Shown in pieces: positions 10,144 to 18,229 of a stretch of 64,000 nt of DNA. A model generated the notes under the pieces. It saw nothing but the letters and a program-made list of their open reading frames with translations. It did not search any database and was not told the DNA's origin. How positions within the stretch are numbered: position 1 is the first letter of the stretch; every line of letters starts with the position of its first letter. A program made the position numbers and the translations under genes. Origin of the DNA: Sphingobium sp. EP60837 (GTDB taxonomy: Bacteria; Pseudomonadota; Alphaproteobacteria; Sphingomonadales; Sphingomonadaceae); NCBI RefSeq assembly GCF_001658005.1, contig NZ_CP015986.1, positions 2,233,501-2,297,500 on the forward strand, read 5' to 3'.

Positions 10144-11301
10144 ATGACGACGCTCGCCCCCTATGCCTCGCACCCGGATAATAGCCGTGGCCGCCTTCAT
10201 CCTGAGCCCGGCGGCGAGATGCGCGGCCCTCGCGACATCTTTCAGCGGGACCGGGATCGCATCATACATTCGATCGCCTTCCGCCGGTTGCGGCACAAGA
10301 CGCAGGTTTTCGTGTCGCCCGACGGCGATCATTTTCGCGTCCGCCTGACGCACAGTCTGGAAGTAGCGCAGATTGGCCGCACCACCGCCCGCACGCTCGG
10401 CCTCAACGAAGATCTGACGGAGGCGCTCTGCCTCGCCCATGACATCGGCCACCCACCCTTCGGCCATGCGGGGGAGGATGCGCTGGAAGCGGCGCTCGAT
10501 GAGCATGGCGGTTTCGATCACAACGCCCACACGCTGCGCACGCTGATGCTGCTTGAATCGCCCTATCCTTGTTTTCCGGGCCTCAATCTCAGTTGGGAAA
10601 TGCTGGAGGGCCTCGCAAAGCATAATGGCCCCATCGATCACCCGGGATGGGCTATGCGAGAGGTCAACACGCTCTTTCCGCTGGAGCTTGGCAGCCATTC
10701 CTCTCTTGAAGCGCAACTCGCCGCGATTGCCGACGACATCGCCTATGACAATCATGATATCGACGATGGCCTGCGCGCGGGTCTTTTGACGCTTGAGCAG
10801 TTGCTTACCGTGCCGCTCGTCAAGCAGTGTTGGGATAGGGTGCGTGCCCGTTATCCTGACATTCCCCAGGACCGGCTGTTGCGTGAACTGGTCCGCGAAC
10901 AGATCGGCGTCATGGCCAATGACCTGATCGCTTCAACCCGGCGCAACATCACCGAAGCCCGGGTCGTGACCCCTGAAGATGTGCGGAGCGCTGGGCGCGC
11001 CCTCGTCTGCTTCTCCCCTGAGCTTGCCGCGCAGGAGCGGGATCTCAAGCGGTTCATGTATGCGGCCCTATACCATCATCCAGCGCAACTCGCAGCCGCC
11101 GATCGCGCCCGCATCATCGTGCGCGATCTCTTCCGCGCCTATCAGCAACAGCCGGATCTGATGCCGCTGGAATGGCAGGATGACTGTCTGCTGGACGAAC
11201 CCCGGCGCAGCCGCCACATCGGTGACTTTATCGCGGGCATGACCGACCGCTATGCAGAAAAGCGGCACGCCGAGATTTTTGGGGAAGGGGTGCTACCCTG
11301 A
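10144..11301 (+). CDS. dgt: Deoxyguanosinetriphosphate triphosphohydrolase-like protein (HD domain)
   Basis: HD-superfamily metal-dependent dNTP triphosphohydrolase that would release tripolyphosphate from dGTP or other dNTPs. The conserved N-terminus RDIFQRDRDRIIHSIAFRRL, the first metal ligand in RLTHSLEVAQIGR, and the HD pair in LCLAHDIGHPPFGHAGE are present, with a further Asp in IADDIAYDNHDIDDGL. The 385-residue length fits the shorter dGTPase-like type 2 subfamily rather than E. coli Dgt. It starts 10 bp after the SPOR gene. Confidence 0.92.
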   Translation: MTTLAPYASHPDNSRGRLHPEPGGEMRGPRDIFQRDRDRIIHSIAFRRLRHKTQVFVSPDGDHFRVRLTHSLEVAQIGRTTARTLGLNEDLTEALCLAHDIGHPPFGHAGEDALEAALDEHGGFDHNAHTLRTLMLLESPYPCFPGLNLSWEMLEGLAKHNGPIDHPGWAMREVNTLFPLELGSHSSLEAQLAAIADDIAYDNHDIDDGLRAGLLTLEQLLTVPLVKQCWDRVRARYPDIPQDRLLRELVREQIGVMANDLIASTRRNITEARVVTPEDVRSAGRALVCFSPELAAQERDLKRFMYAALYHHPAQLAAADRARIIVRDLFRAYQQQPDLMPLEWQDDCLLDEPRRSRHIGDFIAGMTDRYAEKRHAEIFGEGVLP

Positions 11302-11346
11302 CGCAGCCGGTTGCGTTCTCGCTACGCGCCGCCTAGCCTCCGGACC

Positions 11347-11640
11347 ATGACGCTTCACCCGCAGATCGCAGCCCTTGCGGCGCAGCTGGAAGATTTGGCC
11401 GCGCTTTTGCGCAGTCGCGGGGATCGCCGTTGGTCCGGCAGGGTAGAATTGTGCGCGCACCTCGTGGCGGATTCCAACTTCACGGGCGTCGATCATTTCC
11501 TCCGGCTTTTCGAGGGCGACGACAGCTTGGATGAGGTCAGGCTGAACGATGCCGCGGCCAATGCTCGCCTCGACGAATTGCGAAAGGTCACGCGAACCTT
11601 GGCCGAACGGCTCGCCCGGGAAGAGGGTGCGGCCGATTGA
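11347..11640 (+). CDS. Small conserved hypothetical protein
   Basis: A 97-residue, soluble, mostly helical protein (MTLHPQIAALAAQLEDLAAL...). It resembles small alphaproteobacterial proteins of unknown function; residues RWSGRVELCAHLVADSNFTGVDHFLRLF look like the conserved core. The frame is open to 11311, but ATG 11347 is preferred because the upstream part is low-complexity and overlaps sequence just after dgt. It lies between dgt and the glycine riboswitch and is not obviously part of either unit. No function is proposed. Confidence 0.6.
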   Translation: MTLHPQIAALAAQLEDLAALLRSRGDRRWSGRVELCAHLVADSNFTGVDHFLRLFEGDDSLDEVRLNDAAANARLDELRKVTRTLAERLAREEGAAD

Positions 11641-11711
11641 GCAATTGACGGCGCGATCCATTTCCCGCAATGCGAAGGGGTCGCCGGCGCTCGACAGATT
11701 CGGGCCCGGAC

Positions 11712-11910
11712 ATGATGCGGGAGAGCATGGGAAGCCTTTCAGGCCACCCCGTCGCCGAAGGAGCAACCGCCCCGGAATCTCTCAGGCCAAAGGACCGCAT
11801 CGTGGGCAGGCACTCTGGAAAGCGGACGGATTTCTCCGTCCCACCGAAGGGGTAAGCCATCCGGTCGTTGGCCGGTGGTCAAAGCTCTCAGGTTCCGTGA
11901 CAGAGGGGGT
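11712..11910 (+). promoter_or_regulatory. Tandem glycine riboswitch (two aptamers) upstream of gcvT
   Basis: Two consecutive glycine-aptamer cores are seen. Aptamer 1 (11712-11803) has P1 arms ATGATGCGG and CCGCATCGT, and the conserved GCCGAAGGAGCAA and CTCTCAGGCCAAAGGACCG blocks. Aptamer 2 (about 11811-11907) has CTCTG and CAGAG closing arms, CACCGAAGGGGTAAGCC and AAGCTCTCAGGTTCCGTGAC. This is the gcvT-type tandem arrangement, which normally switches on glycine cleavage genes when glycine is abundant. gcvT begins about 75 bp downstream, with no strong terminator hairpin visible between, so control may act on translation or through a weaker structure. Confidence 0.95.
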
Positions 11911-11982
11911 GACAGACGCTTGCGGCCGACTCCGGACGTGTGCGTTTGCCGCCTGTAACCCCGCACGGAAAGGCCGCCCTAC

Positions 11983-13134
11983 ATGTCCGGCAATGACGAC
12001 ATCTCCCATCTTGAAGAAGAATTGCCGCTGCAGGAGCTGCCGCTCGACGCCTGGCACCGCGCCAAGGGCGCGCGCATGGTCGGTTTTGCGGGCTATCACA
12101 TGCCCATCCAATATGAAGGCATCATGGCCGAACATAGCTGGACCCGCGAGCATGCCGGACTGTTTGACGTTAGCCATATGGGCCAGTTGCTCTTTTCAGG
12201 TGACGGCGTGGATGAGGCGCTGGAGCATCTGCTGCCGAGCGATATCAAAGGACTGCAGCCTTTCCGTCAGCGCTACTCAATGCTGCTCGATGAAGAGGGC
12301 GGCGTGCTGGATGACCTGATGGTTTCTCGCCTTGGCGGCGGCGCGTTCGATGGCGCGAACATCTATATGGTCGTGAATGGCGCCACGAAATATGACGATA
12401 TGGGCTGGATGATCGAGCATCTGCCTGATGAGGTTGTCATGAACCATATGGACGAGCAGGCGCTGCTCGCCCTCCAAGGCCCGGAAGCAGGCGAGGCGCT
12501 CGCCAGCCTGGTTCCCGAAACCGCAGACCTTCTCTTCATGCAGTCCGGCCTTTTCACCTGGCGCGGCATCGACCTGTGGATCAGCCGTTCGGGTTATACC
12601 GGGGAGGATGGCTTTGAGATCAGCGTTCCCGCCGATGACGTCACCCTGCTCGCCGATGCGCTGTGCGAACTGCCGCAGGTGAAGCCGATTGGGTTGGGCG
12701 CGCGGGACTCGCTTCGCCTTGAGGCGGGCCTGCCGCTCTACGGCCATGACCTCACGCCTTCGGTCAGCACCATTGGCGCGGATCTGGGCTTCGCCATCCA
12801 GAAGCGCCGCCGCGAGGAAGGCGGCTTCATTGGCCATGCGCGCGTGATGAAGGAATTGGCCGACGGACCGGGTTCGAAGCGCGTGGGCCTGAAGATCGAA
12901 GGCCGCCTGCCTGCGCGTGAAGGCGCCCCCATCTATGCGGGAAGCGCCCAGGTGGGTGAAGTGACCTCCGGCGGCTTCGCACCGACCGTCGGCGCGCCGA
13001 TCGCCATGGGCTGGGTCAGCCTGCCACATAGCGCGCTCGATACCGCGCTGGAGATTGAAGTGCGCGGCAAGCGCATCGCCGCCACCGTCGCGCCGATGCC
13101 GTTCGTCCCGCATCGTTACCGCCGCAAGGCCTGA
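11983..13134 (+). CDS. gcvT: Glycine cleavage system aminomethyltransferase (T protein)
   Basis: Transfers the methylene group from the aminomethyl-lipoyl H protein to tetrahydrofolate, releasing ammonia. The 383-residue protein has the folate-binding barrel starts AKGARMVGFAGYHMPIQY and EHSWTREHAGLFDVSHMGQ, the RSGYTGEDGFEIS segment (catalytic Asp region) and LGARDSLRLEAGLPLYGHDL. It is the first gene after the glycine riboswitch and is followed by gcvH, gcvPA and gcvPB on the same strand. The N-terminal about 15 residues are a short acidic extension. Confidence 0.98.
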   Translation: MSGNDDISHLEEELPLQELPLDAWHRAKGARMVGFAGYHMPIQYEGIMAEHSWTREHAGLFDVSHMGQLLFSGDGVDEALEHLLPSDIKGLQPFRQRYSMLLDEEGGVLDDLMVSRLGGGAFDGANIYMVVNGATKYDDMGWMIEHLPDEVVMNHMDEQALLALQGPEAGEALASLVPETADLLFMQSGLFTWRGIDLWISRSGYTGEDGFEISVPADDVTLLADALCELPQVKPIGLGARDSLRLEAGLPLYGHDLTPSVSTIGADLGFAIQKRRREEGGFIGHARVMKELADGPGSKRVGLKIEGRLPAREGAPIYAGSAQVGEVTSGGFAPTVGAPIAMGWVSLPHSALDTALEIEVRGKRIAATVAPMPFVPHRYRRKA

Positions 13135-13158
13135 TGTCCTTCCGAGGGGAGAAGTAAG

Positions 13159-13530
13159 ATGAGCCGTTATTTCACCGACGAACATGAATGGATCGATGTA
13201 GAGGGCGAAATCGCCACCGTCGGCATTACTGACTATGCGCAGGAGCAGTTGGGCGACATCGTGTTCGTGGAACTGCCCGCCGAAGGCGCTACGTTCGACA
13301 GGGGCGACGACGCCGCCGTCGTGGAGTCGGTCAAGGCCGCATCCGACGTTTATGCGCCCATCTCCGGCGAGGTCGTGGAAACCAACAGCGCGCTGGAAGA
13401 CGAGCCAGCGCTGGTGAACAGCGACGCGGAGGAGGATGGCTGGTTCTTCAAGCTCCGCGTTACCGACGCCAGCGAGCTGGAAGGGCTGATGAATGAAGCC
13501 GCCTACAAGAAGTTCGTGGCGAGCCTTTGA
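13159..13530 (+). CDS. gcvH: Glycine cleavage system H protein
   Basis: Lipoyl carrier that shuttles the aminomethyl group between P, T and L proteins. The 123 residues match the family. The lipoylated lysine is in [22 protein letters not shown] (K about residue 59), and [20 protein letters not shown] and [18 protein letters not shown] are conserved. A good ribosome binding site (GGGGAGAAGTAAG) precedes the ATG. It sits 24 bp after gcvT. Confidence 0.98.
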   Translation: MSRYFTDEHEWIDVEGEIATVGITDYAQEQLGDIVFVELPAEGATFDRGDDAAVVESVKAASDVYAPISGEVVETNSALEDEPALVNSDAEEDGWFFKLRVTDASELEGLMNEAAYKKFVASL

Positions 13531-13541
13531 GCAACAATAGG

Positions 13542-13638
13542 CCCTCCCTTTGAGAGGGAGGGGTTGGGGTGGGACAGCCCCAGGCGTTGCGCCAGGCAGA
13601 CGGTCCCACCCGCGGCCTTTCCCCTCAAGGGGGAAGGG
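13542..13638. repeat. Nested palindromic intergenic element between gcvH and gcvPA
   Basis: The element has hairpins at both ends (CCCTCCCTTTGAGAGGGAGG on the left and TTTCCCCTCAAGGGGGAA on the right) and an outer pairing GGGTGGGAC (13567-13575) with GTCCCACCC (13603-13611). It occupies nearly the whole gcvH-gcvPA gap. Purine-rich blocks of this kind are dispersed in sphingomonad genomes. In the transcript it would fold into a large branched structure that could tune processing or polarity within the gcv operon. Confidence 0.7.
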
Positions 13639-13651
13639 AGAAGGAGTTAGA

Positions 13652-15010
13652 ATGCGCTACCTACCCCTTACCGACATGGACCGGCAGGACATGCTATCCG
13701 TCATCGGCGCATCGTCGGTTGATGATCTTTTCGCGGACGTTCCCGCCGAAGCGCGCCTTGACGAGAAGATTGCTGGCCTGCCCGATCATGCCAGCGAACT
13801 GGCAGTCGAACGCCACATGGCGGCGTTGGCGCGGAAAAATCTGTCGGCAGGGGAGGCGCCTTTCTTCCTGGGGGCAGGCGCCTACAAGCATCATGTTCCC
13901 GCCAGCGTCGATCATCTGATCCAGCGCGGTGAGTTCCTGACAGCCTACACGCCCTATCAGCCGGAAATCGCCCAGGGCACGCTGCAAGTGCTGTTCGAAT
14001 TTCAAACGCAGGTGGCGCGCTTGCTCGGCTGCGATGTGGCCAATGCTTCAATGTATGACGGCTCGACCGCCTGCTGGGAAGCGATCGGCATGGCCCGCCG
14101 CATCACCAAGCGCGGCAAGGCGATCCTCTCGTCCGGCCTGCATCCGCATTATGTGTCGGTCGCCGAGACCATGGCGAAGTTCACCGGCGACGCGCTGGTG
14201 CATGAAGCCCCTGCGCTTGACGCCGCTCCCGATCTCGATGCCCTGATCGCGGGCATCGACAAGGACACAAGCTGCGTCGTCGTCCAATATCCGGACATTC
14301 TCGGCCGCATTGCCGATCTCACACCGCTCGCTGAAGCGGCTCATGCGGCAGGCGCCCTGCTGGTCGCCGTCGTGACGGAGCCCGTCGCTCTCGGCGCGAT
14401 AAAGGCGCCCGGCCGTATGGGCGCGGATATCGTCGTGGGCGAAGGCCAGTCGATCGGCGTCGGCCTCCAGTTCGGCGGTCCTTATCTCGGCCTCTTCGCC
14501 TGCAAGCAGAAATATGTCCGCCAGATGCCGGGCCGCCTCTGTGGCGAGACGGTGGACGCGGCGGGGAAACGCGGCTTCGTGCTGACCCTTTCCACGCGCG
14601 AGCAGCATATTCGCCGCGAGAAGGCGACGTCGAACATCTGCACCAACTCTGGCCTCTGCGCGCTGGCTTTCAGCATCCACATGACCTTGCTGGGCGAGAA
14701 GGGCCTGCGCGAATTGGCAAGCCTCAACCACGCGCTCGCCTGCCAGGCCGCCGATCGTTTGGCGCAAGTGCCGGGCGTAAAGCTGCTCAATGACAGCTTC
14801 TTCAACGAATTCACGCTGATCCTTTCGAAGGATGCGCGCGAAGTCGTTCGCAATCTGGCCGACAAGAGCGTGTTGGGCGGCGTGTCGCTCGGCCGTCTGT
14901 TTCCCGACGCGCCGGAGATCGGTAACGGCTTGGTCGTCGCCGTCACCGAAACCGTGACGGCGGAGGACATCGAAACCTTTGCCAAGGCGCTGCAGGAGGA
15001 ACTGGCATGA
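13652..15010 (+). CDS. gcvPA: Glycine dehydrogenase (decarboxylating) subunit 1
   Basis: N-terminal half of the P protein in its split, two-subunit form; with GcvPB it decarboxylates glycine using PLP. The start was placed at the ATG at 13652 ([19 protein letters not shown]), which has GAGAAGGAG directly upstream; the longer open frame runs through the palindromic element. Length is 452 residues. Typical segments are [49 protein letters not shown] and [20 protein letters not shown]. It overlaps gcvPB by 4 bp. Confidence 0.97.
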   Translation: MRYLPLTDMDRQDMLSVIGASSVDDLFADVPAEARLDEKIAGLPDHASELAVERHMAALARKNLSAGEAPFFLGAGAYKHHVPASVDHLIQRGEFLTAYTPYQPEIAQGTLQVLFEFQTQVARLLGCDVANASMYDGSTACWEAIGMARRITKRGKAILSSGLHPHYVSVAETMAKFTGDALVHEAPALDAAPDLDALIAGIDKDTSCVVVQYPDILGRIADLTPLAEAAHAAGALLVAVVTEPVALGAIKAPGRMGADIVVGEGQSIGVGLQFGGPYLGLFACKQKYVRQMPGRLCGETVDAAGKRGFVLTLSTREQHIRREKATSNICTNSGLCALAFSIHMTLLGEKGLRELASLNHALACQAADRLAQVPGVKLLNDSFFNEFTLILSKDAREVVRNLADKSVLGGVSLGRLFPDAPEIGNGLVVAVTETVTAEDIETFAKALQEELA

Positions 15011-16578
15011 CCATGCTCAAGGAAGGCCGCCCCACCGCCCCGCAGGCCGTGAACGAAGCCCGCCCCCCCGCTGCAACCGCCACCGGTAACCGCGCGCTGA
15101 TGCTGGAAGAGGCGCTGATCTTCGAGATCGGTTCGACCGACACCACCGGGGTCGATTTTGCCGAAGCCCCCAAGGTGGAAAGCCGCCTCGGCAACCTCGC
15201 GCGCACCGACAGTATCGGCCTGCCCGGCCTGTCTGAGCAGGAGACGGTGCGCCATTATACCCGCCTAAGCCGCCAGAACTATGCCATCGACCTCGGCTTG
15301 TTCCCGCTCGGCAGTTGCACGATGAAGCACAACCCGCGCCTCAACGAAAAGGTCGCGCGGATGCCTGGTTTCGCAGATCTCCATCCGCTCGCGCCGCAAT
15401 CGGCGGTGCAAGGCGCGCTTGCCGTCATCCATGAACTGGCCGAATGGCTGATCAAATTGACCGGCATGCACTCGGTTGCGATGAGCCCCAAGGCAGGCGC
15501 GCATGGTGAACTGTGCGGCCTGCTTGCAATCCGCGCCGCGCTGGAAGCCCGAGGCGATGCGCGTAGCGTCATCCTGGTCCCCGAAAGCGCCCATGGCACG
15601 AATCCTGCCACCGCCGCCTTCTGCGGCTACAAGGTGGAGGACATTCCGGCGACCCCGGACGGCCGGGTTGATCTCGAATCGCTCAAGGCTCGTCTCGGCC
15701 CCGATGTCGCGGCGGTGATGATCACCAATCCCAACACCTGCGGCCTGTTCGAACGCGACATGAAGACAATCTCCGACGCGGTCCATGCCGCCGGAGCCTT
15801 CGTCTATTGTGACGGTGCGAACTTCAACGCCATCGTCGGCCGGGTGCGCCCTGGCGACCTTGGCGTCGATGCCATGCACATCAACCTGCACAAGACCTTT
15901 TCGACGCCGCATGGCGGCGGCGGCCCTGGCTCGGGTCCGGTGGTACTCAGTCAGGCGCTCACCCCCTTCGCGCCGCTGCCTTTCGTCGAAAAACAGGGCG
16001 ACAAGTTCGCGTTGATTGAGGAAGAAACCGCGGACGAACATCATGCGAGCAGCTTTGGCCGCATGGTCGCCTTCCATGGTCAGATGGGCATGTTCACCCG
16101 TGCGCTGACCTATATCCTCAGCCACGGCGCGGACGGCCTGCGCCAGGTCGCGAGCGACGCGGTCCTCAACGCCAACTATATCCTGCGCAGCCTGGACGAT
16201 GTGCTCGATGCCCCGTTCGGACAAAGCGGCCCCTGCATGCATGAGGCGCTGTTCAGCGACAAAGGCCTCGCCGACGGCTTCACCACGCTCGACATCGCCA
16301 AGGGCCTGATCGACGAGGGCTTCCACCCCATGACCATGTATTTCCCGCTGGTCGTCCACGGCGCGATGCTGGTCGAACCTACCGAGACCGAGAGCAAGGC
16401 CGCGCTCGATCAGTTCATCCTCGCGCTGCGCAGTCTCGCTCAACGCGCCAAGGCGGGGGACGAAGCGCTGAAGGGCGCGCCCTATTTCGCACCCCGCCGT
16501 CGGCTCGACGAGACGCTGGCAGCCCGCAAGCCGATTCTCACCTGGACTGATCCCGCGCTGGCGGATGCCGCTGAATGA
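15007..16578 (+). CDS. gcvPB: Glycine dehydrogenase (decarboxylating) subunit 2
   Basis: C-terminal, PLP-binding half of the split P protein. The catalytic lysine lies in [20 protein letters not shown], and [31 protein letters not shown] and [10 protein letters not shown] are family landmarks. The 523 residues match the subunit 2 length. Both ends overlap neighbours by 4 bp (gcvPA before, the methyltransferase after), so the set is translationally coupled under glycine riboswitch control. Confidence 0.97.
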   Translation: MTMLKEGRPTAPQAVNEARPPAATATGNRALMLEEALIFEIGSTDTTGVDFAEAPKVESRLGNLARTDSIGLPGLSEQETVRHYTRLSRQNYAIDLGLFPLGSCTMKHNPRLNEKVARMPGFADLHPLAPQSAVQGALAVIHELAEWLIKLTGMHSVAMSPKAGAHGELCGLLAIRAALEARGDARSVILVPESAHGTNPATAAFCGYKVEDIPATPDGRVDLESLKARLGPDVAAVMITNPNTCGLFERDMKTISDAVHAAGAFVYCDGANFNAIVGRVRPGDLGVDAMHINLHKTFSTPHGGGGPGSGPVVLSQALTPFAPLPFVEKQGDKFALIEEETADEHHASSFGRMVAFHGQMGMFTRALTYILSHGADGLRQVASDAVLNANYILRSLDDVLDAPFGQSGPCMHEALFSDKGLADGFTTLDIAKGLIDEGFHPMTMYFPLVVHGAMLVEPTETESKAALDQFILALRSLAQRAKAGDEALKGAPYFAPRRRLDETLAARKPILTWTDPALADAAE

Positions 16579-17222
16579 CGGATCGGCCGGAGCCGTGGGA
16601 ATCCGGTTCCGGTCCCGTTTCTGTGGGCAAGCTCCACGCTCCTGCGACTGAGCGTAACCGCGACGCCATTTTTAGCGTCCTGCGGGAAGAACTTCCGCCA
16701 TCCGGCCTTGTGCTGGAAGTGGCGAGCGGTAGTGGCGAACATGCGATCCATTTCGCGGCGGCAATGCCGAAGCTCGCTTGGCAACCGAGCGATCCCGATC
16801 CGGCGGCATGCGCATCCATCGCCGCCTGGCGGGAAGAAGCGGGGCTGGCCAATCTGCTTCCGCCGCTACGGCTGGACGCCGCGACACCTTGGCCGCTCAC
16901 AAGCGCCGACGCGTTGCTTTGCATAAACATGGTCCATATCGCCCCTTGGGCGGCGACGCTGGGGCTGATGAAGGGGGCGGGCCAAGTCCTCCCGCCCGGC
17001 GGGCTGCTTTATCTTTACGGCCCCTATCTGCGCGAGAACGTGCAAACCGCGCCGACCAATCTGGCGTTCGATGCGTCGCTCCGATCGCGCGATTCGCAAT
17101 GGGGCCTACGGCGAGCAGAGGACGTAATCGCCGTCGCCGACGCGGAAGGGATGCGCTTCGATCGGCTCATCGAAATGCCGGCGAACAATCTCTCGCTGTT
17201 GTTTCGCAAGGGCGCCTCCTAA
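16575..17222 (+). CDS. DUF938 family SAM-dependent methyltransferase
   Basis: A 215-residue protein with a class I methyltransferase fold: motif I LVLEVASGSGEHAIHFA, then WQPSDPDPAACASIAAW and INMVHIAPW, followed by GGLLYLYGPYLR. These are characteristic of the DUF938 family, whose substrate is not established. It overlaps gcvPB by 4 bp and therefore appears to be the last gene of the riboswitch-controlled operon, although a link to glycine metabolism is only inference from position. Confidence 0.88.
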   Translation: MTDRPEPWESGSGPVSVGKLHAPATERNRDAIFSVLREELPPSGLVLEVASGSGEHAIHFAAAMPKLAWQPSDPDPAACASIAAWREEAGLANLLPPLRLDAATPWPLTSADALLCINMVHIAPWAATLGLMKGAGQVLPPGGLLYLYGPYLRENVQTAPTNLAFDASLRSRDSQWGLRRAEDVIAVADAEGMRFDRLIEMPANNLSLLFRKGAS

Positions 17223-17277
17223 AGCCGTTCACGCTGAAGCCGCCGGAGCGGGTTATGTCTTCAGCGGGAAGAAGTCC

Positions 17278-17340
17278 CTTCGACTGCCTGCCTATATCCG
17301 TCGCTCCGGACTAGCTTAGACAAGCTCAGGCCGAACGGAT
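17278..17340. repeat. REP-like inverted repeat upstream of the Tam41-like gene
   Basis: CCTTCGACTGCC at the left and TTAGACAAGCTCAGGCCGAACGG at the right, with ATATCCGT and ACGGATAT arms, form an imperfect palindrome. The right arm shares the GACAAGCTCAG core with the element at 3515-3540. It lies just before the ribosome binding site of the next gene. Confidence 0.55.
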
Positions 17341-17353
17341 ATGGGAGGACCTC

Positions 17354-18229
17354 ATGCCGCAAACTCTGCTCTCCCTCGTCACGGCGGAACTCTCCGCTCC
17401 GGCTGATCCTCGCGCCGCCGCCATGGCCGGTGCGCTGGCCGCCCGGTATCCGTATGCCGCCCGCGCCGTGCTCTTTTACGGCTCCTGTCTGCGGGAACAG
17501 CATCTCGACGGGCTGATGCTGGATTTTTACCTGATCGTATCGGACTATCGCTTGGCTTATGACAAAAGCTGGTTGAGGACGGCGAACCGCCTGATCCCTC
17601 CCAATGTCTTCCCATTCGAACATAATGGCCTGATCGCCAAATATGCCGTGCTGTCGGAGGCCGATTTCGCCCGGCTCAACAGCATTGCCGCTGACAATGT
17701 TTCGGTATGGGCGCGCTTCGCTCAACCGTCCCGATTGCTTTGGGCCGCAGATGACATCGCCCGTCAGCGGGCCATCACCGCTGTCGCCAATGCGGCGCCG
17801 ACCTTGCTTTCACTGGCCAGTCCCATGTCGGAGACGCAGGATGCGCTAGCGCTCTGGAAAACCGGCTTTACTCTCACCTACAATGCGGAGCTGCGTGCGG
17901 AGAAAAAGGGCCGCTCTCTTTCTATCGTCGATGCAGATCCCGATCGGTATCGCCGCTTCGGTGAAGCGGCGCTGGCGCAGGGCCTGCCCTTATCCCCTCG
18001 GGACATTATGAGCCGCTGGCGTCAGCTTCAGCGGCGCGGCAAATGGCTGTCCGTGGTCCGGCTGGCCAAGGCCAGTTTCACCTACGCTGGCGGCATCGAT
18101 TATCTCGCCTGGAAAATCAATCGCCACGCGGGGACAGCGATCACCATTAAGCCCTGGCAGCGCCGCTGGCCCCTCATAGGCGCGCTCACTCTGCTGCCGC
18201 GGCTGTTCCGGGGTGGCGCGATCCGCTGA
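17354..18229 (+). CDS. Tam41/MMP37-like nucleotidyltransferase-fold protein (possible phosphatidate cytidylyltransferase)
   Basis: A 291-residue cytoplasmic protein with a strong ribosome binding site (GGGAGGACC). It shows a nucleotidyltransferase signature VLFYGSCLRE followed by LMLDFYLIVSDY, then PPNVFPFEHNGLIAKYAVLSEADFARL and ARFAQPSRLLW. This order (GS motif, Asp strand, an Asn-Pro-containing segment, KY-V-S segment, then a W-x-R-x-x-x-P-x-R segment) resembles the mitochondrial CDP-diacylglycerol synthase Tam41. A phospholipid role would fit the nearby sphingolipid genes. Family assignment is by motif reading only. Its 3' end overlaps the convergent kinase gene by 44 bp. Confidence 0.6.
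   Translation: MPQTLLSLVTAELSAPADPRAAAMAGALAARYPYAARAVLFYGSCLREQHLDGLMLDFYLIVSDYRLAYDKSWLRTANRLIPPNVFPFEHNGLIAKYAVLSEADFARLNSIAADNVSVWARFAQPSRLLWAADDIARQRAITAVANAAPTLLSLASPMSETQDALALWKTGFTLTYNAELRAEKKGRSLSIVDADPDRYRRFGEAALAQGLPLSPRDIMSRWRQLQRRGKWLSVVRLAKASFTYAGGIDYLAWKINRHAGTAITIKPWQRRWPLIGALTLLPRLFRGGAIR

Noticed and set aside
9466..10755. 429-codon minus-strand frame opposite the SPOR protein and dgt
   Set aside because: Shadow of low-complexity Pro/Ala-rich coding sequence on the plus strand.
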